Assembly (NCBI GenBank): GCA_045128735.1
Contig: JBGVRT010000020.1
Span: 1 to 14,836, forward strand
DNA length: 14,836 nt
Source of the DNA: RGIG8775 sp045128735
Lineage (GTDB): Bacteria > Bacillota > Clostridia > Oscillospirales > CAG-272
Direction: 5' to 3'
The position numbers and the translations under genes were made by a program. Below the pieces are notes generated by a model that ran no database searches, was not told the origin of the DNA, and was given only the letters and a program-made list of their open reading frames with translations. This document shows positions 1 to 6,072 of this stretch, piece after piece. Numbering within the stretch: the first letter of the stretch is position 1; each line of letters starts with the position of its first letter.

Positions 1-170
1 CCACGATAGTGCAGGTCGCTTGCGACCTTGTTAGCGAAGCGGGTGGGTTGGATTCAAAACGCAGAAACTATATGGAATCCCTCCACCGCGTTCCGCGGTC
101 CCCCTCCCTTTGACAAGGGAGGCAAAGGAGGCGGTTTGTGCGAACATAGTGCTTCAAACAATACTTTATC
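1..170 (+). repeat. MITE-like structured intergenic repeat, copy A
   Basis: This copy may begin upstream of the window. Positions 1-57 match 14763-14707 perfectly in inverse orientation, and 75-141 match 14657-14591 perfectly. The two blocks are joined by a short, unrelated 17-nt segment (58-74) where the other copies carry a core of about 50 nt, so this copy looks internally deleted. Visible hairpins are AGGTCGC-TT-GCGACCT (13-28), ACCGCG-TTC-CGCGGT within the second block, and a CCTCCCTT/AAGGGAGG stem with a GTCA-type loop. The tail AACATAGTGC and a degenerate terminal repeat ending TTTATC close the copy at about 170, only 9 nt before the -35 box of the rhamnosidase gene. It encodes no convincing protein. 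Confidence 0.85.
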
Positions 171-178
171 TTCCTATC

Positions 179-208
179 TTGACAAAAGGTGGTGAAATGT
201 CGTATAAT
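179..208 (+). promoter_or_regulatory. SigA-type promoter of the rhamnosidase gene
   Basis: TTGACA (179-184) and TATAAT (203-208) both match consensus exactly, separated by an 18-nt spacer. Transcription should start near 215, giving a leader of about 54 nt. The promoter lies just outside the end of repeat copy A. Confidence 0.75.
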
Positions 209-213
209 TAAAA

Positions 214-233
214 AAAGAGCCGACGTGCTCTTT
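214..233 (+). promoter_or_regulatory. Hairpin at the 5' end of the rhamnosidase leader
   Basis: AAAGAGC and GCTCTTT form a perfect 7-bp stem around the loop CGACGT. It begins at the predicted transcription start, so it could be a 5' stabilising stem or an operator. Read on the - strand it is followed by a T-run and resembles an intrinsic terminator, which would block transcription coming leftward out of the rhamnosidase region. The sequence does not decide between these roles. Confidence 0.45.
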
Positions 234-268
234 GTGAATGCAGTTCTTCTGAAATTTGAGGTGAAAAT

Positions 269-2392
269 ATGAATTTTGAACAGATTTTCGGTAAAGCCGA
301 ATGGATCGGCGCGCCCGAAGGCTCGGGCTTTGTAACCGTCCGCGACAGCTTTGATGCCCACGCAGGCGAAAAGGCTGAGATCACCATTCTCGGCTTTGGC
401 AGATTTATTCTTTATATAAACGGCGAACGCGCCCACGAGGACTATTTCCTTCCTCTCAACACCTTTTTTGAGAACAAGGAAAGCTACCGCGTGCTCAAGG
501 GTAGGGTGTTCGGAACAAGGGCTTATCCCTGCAAATTCGATATCTCGCACCTCATTCACGAGGGCAAAAACAGCATTGCAGTTATGCTTGGCGGCGGCTG
601 GTACGTGGGCTCGGACGTGTACGCGGGCAAGTCGCAGGGCTACTTCGGTTTTCCCAAGCTTTGCTACAGAATAAATATCGGCGACAGAGAGCATCTTTCC
701 TCCACCGCCGCAAAATACAGCGAATATTTCGTGAAAAAGTCGGCTTACAACGCAGGCGAGGAATTTGACTTTGCCGATTGCGGTATGGAGATTGCCGATG
801 AGTGCTATGACGACTCGGCGTGGGCGAGCTGTGTGCCCGCAGAGCCGCTTGAAACCGATCTTTACGCCTTCTCTGACTGCCCCACCGACAAGCTTATCCG
901 CGAGATAAAGCCCACGGTAAACGACCTCGGCGTATACGATGCAGGTCTCAACCTGACAGGCTTCCCCGTGCTTATTTCGGGCGGCGGAGACGTTGAGGTG
1001 GTGGTTTCTGAGGAGATAAATCCCGACGGAACTCTCGACGAGGTGCATATCGACTGGCAGTTCCTCCGCTTCAAAAACACAAAAAAGGGTCAGAGACTTA
1101 CCCCTCTTTTCACTTGGCTGGGCTTCAGATATTTCAAGATAATCGGAGACGCAGAGGTCGAGTGCGTACAGCAGATCCACGCCGACGTAAAGGTGACCTC
1201 CACATTTGACTCGGACAACGAAACTATTAACTGGGTATATAAAACCTTCATTCACACAATGCTTTCAAATATGCACGAGGGTCAGCCCTCCGACTGTCCG
1301 CAGATAGAACGCCGCGGCTACACGGGCGACGGACAGATAACCGCCCCCGCGGTATTCCGCACCCTTGGCGCAAAAGAGTTCTACAAAAAGTGGATTGCCG
1401 ACATCGCCGACGCACAGGACAGAAAGACGGGTCTTGTGCAGAACACCGCACCCTTTACAAGCTCGGGCGGCGGCCCCGGCGGTTGGGGTATCGCTATTAT
1501 AAAGGTTCCTTATGAGTATTGGAAATATTACGGCGACGAGCGGCCTGCACGCCTTATTTTCCACGAAATGATGCATTACCTCGACTTTATGGAGACTCAT
1601 TGCGACTTCGGACTTGTAACGAGAACCGAGCCTGCGGGCTCGTGGTGTCTCGGCGATTGGTGCCTGCCATATCTCAAGGCAGAGATTCCACCCGCGTTCG
1701 TCAATACGTATTACTACATAAAGGCGATGGAAATGGGCAGGGAGCTTGCGGCGGTGTTCGGTCATCCCGAATACGTAATGCTGCTTGACGACCGCATCGC
1801 GTACCACAAAAAGGCGTTCAACGCCGCGTATTTTAACGATTTTCCGCGCCACGGCTGTCAGTATCTGGGCGGTACTCAGGGCGCAGACGCGTTTGCCCTT
1901 GACATCGGTCTTGGCAACGAGAGCACAGTGAAGTGCTTTATCGAGAAATATGAGAAGCTTGACACCTTTGACACGGGAATTTTTGGCACGGAGATTGTTA
2001 CCAGATTGCTGTTCAAGTACGGCAGAGGCGACATTGCGCTGAAGCTTATCACCGCCGAGGAGCCTTACGGCTTCGGCGCGTGGAAGAAGCAGGGGGCGAC
2101 CACTTTCTGGGAGTATTGGCTCAAGCCCTCGCGCTCGCTGTCGCATCCTATGTTCGGCTCGGTCGTGGCTTCGTTCTTTGACGGAATTCTTGGAATTACG
2201 CAGAACGAGGGCTCGCTTGGCTACGCAAGCGTGACGGTGAAGCCTGCCGACATAAAGGGACTTGACCGCGTATCGGGCTCGATAACCACGCCTCGCGGAG
2301 TGATTTCGGTCTCTTACGAGCGAAACGCCGAGGGCAAGCTTGACGTAAAGGTTGACGCCCCCAAGAGCGTAAAGGTCAAAGTGGTTGAGTGA
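269..2392 (+). CDS. Alpha-L-rhamnosidase-like glycoside hydrolase, family GH78
   Basis: A 707-aa protein predicted to release terminal L-rhamnose from glycosides. Residues about 35-190 look like the beta-rich N-terminal rhamnosidase domain; the rest covers the (alpha/alpha)6 catalytic domain and a C-terminal beta domain. DCPQIERRGYTGD (342-354) corresponds to the GH78 acidic motif, with E347 the likely general acid. GATTFWEYW (609-617) supplies the second catalytic glutamate, E615. SLSHPMFGS (623-631) matches the conserved serine/histidine segment after it. At 707 aa it is shorter than many GH78 enzymes (often 850-1000), so an extra N-terminal beta domain is probably absent. There is no signal peptide, so it should act in the cytoplasm on imported rhamnosides. 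GAGGTGA (258-264) is its Shine-Dalgarno site. It is a monocistronic unit, with no transporter or rhamnose-catabolic gene beside it. The exact substrate is inferred from family only. Confidence 0.85.
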   Translation: MNFEQIFGKAEWIGAPEGSGFVTVRDSFDAHAGEKAEITILGFGRFILYINGERAHEDYFLPLNTFFENKESYRVLKGRVFGTRAYPCKFDISHLIHEGKNSIAVMLGGGWYVGSDVYAGKSQGYFGFPKLCYRINIGDREHLSSTAAKYSEYFVKKSAYNAGEEFDFADCGMEIADECYDDSAWASCVPAEPLETDLYAFSDCPTDKLIREIKPTVNDLGVYDAGLNLTGFPVLISGGGDVEVVVSEEINPDGTLDEVHIDWQFLRFKNTKKGQRLTPLFTWLGFRYFKIIGDAEVECVQQIHADVKVTSTFDSDNETINWVYKTFIHTMLSNMHEGQPSDCPQIERRGYTGDGQITAPAVFRTLGAKEFYKKWIADIADAQDRKTGLVQNTAPFTSSGGGPGGWGIAIIKVPYEYWKYYGDERPARLIFHEMMHYLDFMETHCDFGLVTRTEPAGSWCLGDWCLPYLKAEIPPAFVNTYYYIKAMEMGRELAAVFGHPEYVMLLDDRIAYHKKAFNAAYFNDFPRHGCQYLGGTQGADAFALDIGLGNESTVKCFIEKYEKLDTFDTGIFGTEIVTRLLFKYGRGDIALKLITAEEPYGFGAWKKQGATTFWEYWLKPSRSLSHPMFGSVVASFFDGILGITQNEGSLGYASVTVKPADIKGLDRVSGSITTPRGVISVSYERNAEGKLDVKVDAPKSVKVKVVE

Positions 2393-2398
2393 ATTATG

Positions 2399-2433
2399 AA
2401 GGGGCTGAGGTCAATTGACCTCAGCCCCTTTTT
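2399..2433 (+). terminator. Intrinsic terminator after the rhamnosidase gene
   Basis: A perfect 32-bp palindrome (2399-2430), 16 bp per arm with TCAATTGA at the centre, is followed by a run of T. It begins 6 nt after the stop codon. Because the arms start with AA and end with TT, it may work in both directions. Confidence 0.93.
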
Positions 2434-2438
2434 GCACC

Positions 2439-2563
2439 GATAAATTGGTGTTTGGTCGCGGAGGCGCGACAGCCCTATAGGTCAGCGCACCGTTGTTTTA
2501 GCGAACATAGTGCCACGCATCCCACTCCTCGGCTAAACACCGAGTCGTTGGCTTTGGGTGGCA
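2439..2563 (+). repeat. Degenerate repeat-family copy abutting copy B
   Basis: It begins with the terminal sequence GATAAATTGGTGTTT (2439-2453), identical to the start of copy B, and later carries GCGAACATAGTGC (2501-2513), the tail motif of copies A-C. The middle differs from the other copies. It holds GTCGCG-GAGG-CGCGAC (2455-2470), CTCGG-CTAAACA-CCGAG (2528-2544), and an outer TGCCAC/GTGGCA pair (2511-2516 with 2558-2563). It starts 5 nt after the rhamnosidase terminator and appears to be a diverged or rearranged copy. No coding potential is visible. Confidence 0.6.
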
Positions 2564-2797
2564 GATAAATTGGTGTTTGAAGGTGCGCCCCGTTCCTTTT
2601 CCCCCCTTGTCAAAGGGGGGGGGGACCACGATAGTGGTGGGGGGATTCAATAATTTGAAATCCCCATCAATACACATATTTATTGGTTTTATCTGTCGTG
2701 AATCCCTCCACCAAGCGTAGCGGTCGTCCCCACTCCCTTTGACAAGGGAGGCAAAGGAGACGGTTTGTGCTAACATAGTGCGTTAAACACCAATTTA
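2564..2797 (+). repeat. MITE-like element, copy B, the most complete
   Basis: About 234 bp bounded by inverted termini: GATAAATTGGTGTTT at the left (2564-2578) and AAACACCAATTTA at the right (2785-2797). The inside is a large imperfect palindrome. A left arm ending in GGGATTC faces a right arm starting GAATCCCTCC, around a core of about 50 nt shared almost exactly with copy C. The left arm has CCCCCCTT-GTCA-AAGGGGGG (2601-2620), where copies A and C have CCTCCCTT/AAGGGAGG. The next hairpin is ACCAC-GATA-GTGGT, where A and C have ACCGCG-TTC-CGCGGT. There is no transposase gene, so it would be non-autonomous. A G10 run (2615-2624) may be a sequencing or replication weak point. With 2439-2563 it fills the 517-bp gap between the flanking genes. 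Confidence 0.8.
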
Positions 2798-2848
2798 CCG
2801 AAAAGGTGCTGATTTATTTTCCCCGTTTTTCCCCGAGATAAATTTACC

Positions 2849-2877
2849 TTGCATTTTTTATCTGTTTGTGGTACAAT
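2849..2877 (+). promoter_or_regulatory. SigA-type promoter of the amidohydrolase operon
   Basis: TTGCAT (2849-2854) and TACAAT (2872-2877) are separated by 17 nt. Each box has good but imperfect agreement with consensus. Transcription should start near 2884, about 26 nt before the start codon. The promoter lies just beyond repeat copy B. Confidence 0.65.
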
Positions 2878-2909
2878 AATCAAGTAGATTCTTTTTAAGA
2901 GGTTTTATT

Positions 2910-3704
2910 ATGGTAATAGATTTTCACACACACGCATTTCCCGATGCCATTGCCGAAAGGGCAATAGCGGGATTGGTCAAATCAAGCGGAGGGCTTTACC
3001 CCAACTGTGCTGACGGTACTGTGTCGGGTCTGCTTGGAAATATGGAGAAATTCGGCATTGATATTTCGGTGGTTCAACCCGTAATAACAAAGGTGTCACA
3101 GACAAAAACGCTCAACGAGTGGGCGCGTGGCATCTGCTCGGACAAGCTTATTTCCTTTGGCGGAATTCACCCCGACACCGACAACTACAAGGCTGACATT
3201 GATTTTGTCTGTTCGCTTGGTCTTAAGGGGCTTAAATTCCACGTTGAATATCAGAATTTTGTGCTTGATGACCCCAAAATGCTGAAAATATACGACTACG
3301 CATTCGAAAAAGGACTTATAGTTCTTCACCACGCGGGCTTCGACCCTGCATATCCGCCACCCTACAGAAGCAGCCCGAAGCAGTTTGCAAACGTGGCAAA
3401 GCAGATGCGTGGCGGCGTGCTTGTGGCAGCACATCTTGGCGGTCAGAAGCAATGGGATGAGGTTGAGGAGCACATTGTGGGGACGGGTATATACCTTGAT
3501 ACCTCTATGGGCTTTGGTTACTATTCACGAGAGCAGTTTTTGCGGATAGTGCGCGGTCACGGCGCGGACAAGATTCTTTTCGGTTCGGATTCTCCGTGGA
3601 GCAGAGCAGACGAGGAGATATCCGCAATCCGTTCGCTTCCCATAAGCGAGGGCGACAAGGAAAAAATACTTTCGGGCAACGCGAAACGCCTGCTCGGAAT
3701 TTGA
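2910..3704 (+). CDS. Metal-dependent amidohydrolase (Amidohydro_2-like TIM barrel)
   Basis: A 264-aa hydrolase or decarboxylase of the amidohydrolase superfamily. The N-terminal DFHTH (residues 4-8) gives the HxH metal ligands H6 and H8. LHHAG (139-143) and AAHLGG (174-179) supply the next histidines. FGSDSPW (224-230) provides the catalytic or metal-binding aspartate D227. The C-terminal SGNAKRLLGI tail is typical of Amidohydro_2 and TatD-like proteins. The layout resembles the ACMSD / gamma-resorcylate decarboxylase / 4-oxalomesaconate hydratase branch more than the nuclease TatD, but no substrate can be named. It is cytoplasmic, with no signal peptide. AAGAGG (2897-2902) is the Shine-Dalgarno site. 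It is first in a three-gene operon, and the next start lies 19 nt beyond its stop. Confidence 0.82.
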   Translation: MVIDFHTHAFPDAIAERAIAGLVKSSGGLYPNCADGTVSGLLGNMEKFGIDISVVQPVITKVSQTKTLNEWARGICSDKLISFGGIHPDTDNYKADIDFVCSLGLKGLKFHVEYQNFVLDDPKMLKIYDYAFEKGLIVLHHAGFDPAYPPPYRSSPKQFANVAKQMRGGVLVAAHLGGQKQWDEVEEHIVGTGIYLDTSMGFGYYSREQFLRIVRGHGADKILFGSDSPWSRADEEISAIRSLPISEGDKEKILSGNAKRLLGI

Positions 3705-3723
3705 CGCGCAACAGAGGTGCAAA

Positions 3724-4635
3724 ATGATAGATTTCAGAAAAATAACCCCCGAGGATAAGTCGCTTTACGAATCCTGCAAGCAGGGAATAAGCGAGCGCGG
3801 ATGCGAATTCAGCTTTGCCAATCTCTACCTTTGGGGCAGACAGCGCATTGCCTTTATTGAAGGTCACGTATTGCTGTTTTCACAATTCAACCGCCGCACG
3901 GTTTACCCCTATCCCGTGGGAAAGGGCGACAAAAAGGCGGTTATCGACGCCATAATAGCCGACGCTAAGGAGCGCGGCATACCTTGCCGCATAACAGGTC
4001 TCAATGCCGAGGCGCGAGGCGTTATGGAACAGCTTTATCCTGGGGATTTTCGCTACCACTGCGACCGTGATTCCTTTGACTACGTGTACGATATTAACGA
4101 CCTTGCCGACCTTGCGGGCAAAAAATATCAGAAAAAGCGCAATCACGTTAACAAATTCAAGGCGCAAAATCCCGATTTTTCGCTTGAGCCTATAAGTGCG
4201 GAGAATATTGAGACTGTCCGTGCAATGATTGACGGCTGGTATGAGGCGAGACTTGCCGAGGACCCCGAGGCGGATTTTATAATGGAGCGCGCCGCTCTTG
4301 AAAAGGCTCTGCGTGATTATTCTCGACTTGAAATGGAGGGACTTGCCCTTGTTTGCGGCGGTAGAATTGTTGCCGTTACGCTTGGCAGCCGAATGAGCGA
4401 GAACACCTTTGACGTGCATTTTGAAAAAGCCGCTCCCGACGTTCAGGGCGCGTATACCGCCATTGCATCGTTTTTTGCGTGCTACATACGCGAAAGGCAT
4501 CCCGACGTGGCGTTTCTAAACCGCGAGGAGGATATGGGAATCGAGGGCTTGAGGAAGTCCAAGGAGAGCTATTATCCCCACCATATGGTGGAAAAATGCT
4601 GGGCGTGCCTGTTGGAGGACGGCTGTGATTACTGA
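3724..4635 (+). CDS. DUF2156 protein (soluble MprF C-terminal-like acyltransferase)
   Basis: A 303-aa protein that looks like the catalytic C-terminal domain of phosphatidylglycerol lysyltransferase (LPG_synthase_C, two tandem GNAT-like folds). Diagnostic stretches are YDINDLADLAGKKYQKKRNH (125-144) and the C-terminal NREEDMGIEGLRKSKESYYP. MprF enzymes transfer an amino acid from aminoacyl-tRNA to a lipid and carry a large membrane flippase domain. That domain is absent here and no membrane helix is visible, so transfer to a soluble or different acceptor is possible. AGAGGTG (3713-3719) precedes the start. The gene overlaps the next one by 11 bp, so the two are probably translationally coupled. 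The family assignment is strong; activity and acceptor are unknown. Confidence 0.85.
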   Translation: MIDFRKITPEDKSLYESCKQGISERGCEFSFANLYLWGRQRIAFIEGHVLLFSQFNRRTVYPYPVGKGDKKAVIDAIIADAKERGIPCRITGLNAEARGVMEQLYPGDFRYHCDRDSFDYVYDINDLADLAGKKYQKKRNHVNKFKAQNPDFSLEPISAENIETVRAMIDGWYEARLAEDPEADFIMERAALEKALRDYSRLEMEGLALVCGGRIVAVTLGSRMSENTFDVHFEKAAPDVQGAYTAIASFFACYIRERHPDVAFLNREEDMGIEGLRKSKESYYPHHMVEKCWACLLEDGCDY

Positions 4636-5422
4636 TAAAATTAAGCTGATTGCCGCCGAGCCCGAGGAGGGGGCGGAGCCTTCCTTGCGAAGCCTTTGGA
4701 AAGAGGCTTTTGGCGACGGCGACGAGTTTCTTGATAAGTTTTTCGAGCACGCCTACAGCCCAAAGCACTGCAGATGTATTGCGGACGGAAACAAAATTGC
4801 GGCGGCGTTATATTGGTTTGACGTCTCCTGCGGCGGCAAAAAATGGGCGTATATTTACGCTGTGGCGACCGCGAAAAGCCATAGAGGTCAGGGGCTGTGT
4901 TCCTTTCTTATGGGAGATACACACCGCCGCCTTGCCGACCTGGGATATGCCGGCGCGGTGCTTGTGCCGGGTGAAGGCGAGCTTTTTGCGTTTTATGAAA
5001 AGCTTGGCTACAGAGTTTGCGCCAACATAGAGGAAATTAGTGCTCTTGCCGCAGATTCTACCTGCGTGCTTAAGAGGATAGACGCACAGGAATACGCCGC
5101 TAAAAGGGCGGAGATGTTGCCCCAAAACGCGGCTTTGCAGGAGGGGGCGAATATTGACTTCCTCGCATCATACGCCGAGCTTTACTCGGGTGAGGGCTTT
5201 TTGCTTGCGGGCTACGCCCGCAACAGATATTTTTTCGGTGTGGAATTTTTGGGAGATGCCGAAAAAATCTCTGCCGTACTCGCCACCCTTAACTGTGACG
5301 AGGGAAGCTTCAGAGGAATTTTTACGGGTGCAGATTATGCCGCATCAAAACCCTTTGCAATGTCGGTAAGCTTTACCTACGGCGCAACTCCGCCAAGCTA
5401 TTTCGGTCTCGCGTTTGATTGA
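4625..5422 (+). CDS. GNAT family N-acetyltransferase with C-terminal extension
   Basis: A 265-aa acyltransferase. Beta-strand IYAVATAKSHRGQGLCSFL (77-94) holds the acetyl-CoA-binding motif A, RGQGLC. FAFYEKLGYR (121-130) is the usual motif B ending. Residues after about 150 form a second region without a motif I recognise, so the protein is longer than a single GNAT domain. The start is GTG at 4625, chosen because TTGGAGG (4612-4618) sits 6 nt upstream and no better in-frame start follows. It begins inside the DUF2156 gene, so the two are likely coupled and may act on related substrates. The acceptor (protein, small amine or antibiotic) cannot be told. Confidence 0.82.
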   Translation: MITDKIKLIAAEPEEGAEPSLRSLWKEAFGDGDEFLDKFFEHAYSPKHCRCIADGNKIAAALYWFDVSCGGKKWAYIYAVATAKSHRGQGLCSFLMGDTHRRLADLGYAGAVLVPGEGELFAFYEKLGYRVCANIEEISALAADSTCVLKRIDAQEYAAKRAEMLPQNAALQEGANIDFLASYAELYSGEGFLLAGYARNRYFFGVEFLGDAEKISAVLATLNCDEGSFRGIFTGADYAASKPFAMSVSFTYGATPPSYFGLAFD

Positions 5423-5428
5423 TAATAA

Positions 5429-5464
5429 AAAAGGAGCTAAATTAACTCAGCTCCTTTTCGTTTT
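5429..5464. terminator. Bidirectional terminator shared by convergent genes
   Basis: AAAAGGAGCT (5429-5438) and AGCTCCTTTT (5449-5458) form a 10-bp stem around a 10-nt loop. T-rich sequence follows on the + strand, and the opposite strand reads into T-rich sequence as well. It starts 6 nt after the GNAT stop. On the - strand it overlaps the last codons and the stop (in the loop) of the membrane protein gene. Confidence 0.85.
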
Positions 5465-5963
5465 TGCTTGTTTTTTCGCTGTATTTCTCAACGTATTCGT
5501 TTATTCGCTCTGCCGCGATACGGCGGTTGAGGAAAAAGAAGCAGACCACCACCGCGCTTATTATCAAAAAGGCGAAAAGCAGGTAGATAAGCTCGCCGTG
5601 AATGAGTATCGACGGCGTGATGTAAGCCAGCATAAAAATGCCGAGCGCGCCAAAGGCAAATATTTCGGCAAGAAAGCTTTTGAAGTCGGTGGGCTTGGGG
5701 CAAACAAATTTCGTGCCCTCTTTACGGCTCACAGCCATTTCGCTTTGGCAAAATTCAAGCATAGTTGTGTCGTTGAGGTTTACAAAAATGCAGACGGCAA
5801 GCAGTGTAAGCATAAGAATAATAATTCTTATCACCGACCACGCGCCCTCGTGCTCGCCGAAAATCGAAAAAAACACCGTGCCCACCACAGGGTCAATGAG
5901 AAAATTTACGGCAAAAATATCCATAAAGAAGCCGAGTATGTATAAAATGAATTTGTTTATCAT
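5442..5963 (-). CDS. Small integral membrane protein, family not recognised
   Basis: A 173-aa hydrophobic protein with four probable membrane helices, at roughly residues 5-25, 44-63, 98-117 and 120-147. A polar stretch of about 35 residues (64-97), with two cysteines and several charged residues, lies between helices 2 and 3. A charged, coiled-coil-like tail rich in Lys and Glu ends the protein. I see no catalytic or transporter signature. GGGAGAC (complement of 5968-5974) gives a reasonable Shine-Dalgarno site for the ATG at 5963. The gene has its own promoter (5999-6027) and its 3' end is built into the shared terminator. It is real by promoter, ribosome site and helix pattern, but its function is unknown. 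Confidence 0.75.
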   Translation of the reverse strand: MINKFILYILGFFMDIFAVNFLIDPVVGTVFFSIFGEHEGAWSVIRIIILMLTLLAVCIFVNLNDTTMLEFCQSEMAVSRKEGTKFVCPKPTDFKSFLAEIFAFGALGIFMLAYITPSILIHGELIYLLFAFLIISAVVVCFFFLNRRIAAERINEYVEKYSEKTSKNEKELS

Positions 5964-5998
5964 GTAAGTCTCCCGAGAAATTCTGTATTGCTATCGAT

Positions 5999-6027
5999 AT
6001 TGTATCACAAAACTGCTTTGCCGTCAA
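5999..6027 (-). promoter_or_regulatory. SigA-type promoter of the small membrane protein gene
   Basis: On the - strand, TTGACG (complement of 6022-6027) and TACAAT (complement of 5999-6004) are 17 nt apart. It lies between the argF terminator and the membrane protein gene, so this gene should be transcribed independently of argGF. Confidence 0.7.
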
Positions 6028-6036
6028 GTGAAAATG

Positions 6037-6067
6037 AAAAAGGGGCTGATTTTAATGTCAGCCCCTT
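6037..6067 (-). terminator. Intrinsic terminator of the argG-argF operon
   Basis: Read on the - strand, AAGGGGCTGA and TCAGCCCCTT form a 10-bp stem around an 8-nt loop, followed by a T-run. It starts 5 nt after the argF stop. Its stem is identical to the outer ten base pairs of the terminator at 2399-2433. Confidence 0.92.
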
Positions 6068-6072
6068 GAATG

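Noticed and set aside
1..170. CRISPR array or integron-type recombination sites at the repeat copies
   Set aside because: There is no regular repeat-spacer spacing, and no cas or integrase gene. Copies are dispersed, long and internally palindromic.
68..2146. Long - strand open frames (395 and 293 codons) under the rhamnosidase gene
   Set aside because: They are shadows of a gene with catalytic motifs, with no ribosome site or recognisable domain. The first runs through the repeat at 68-170.
2498..2776. 92-codon - strand open frame in the repeat cluster
   Set aside because: It consists almost wholly of repeat-family sequence, whose hairpins and termini explain the composition. There is no ribosome site or domain.
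5415..5967. + strand frames of 176 and 109 codons opposite the small membrane protein
   Set aside because: The - strand frame has a promoter, a Shine-Dalgarno site and four clear membrane helices. The + strand translations are low-complexity, rich in Lys, His and Asn.
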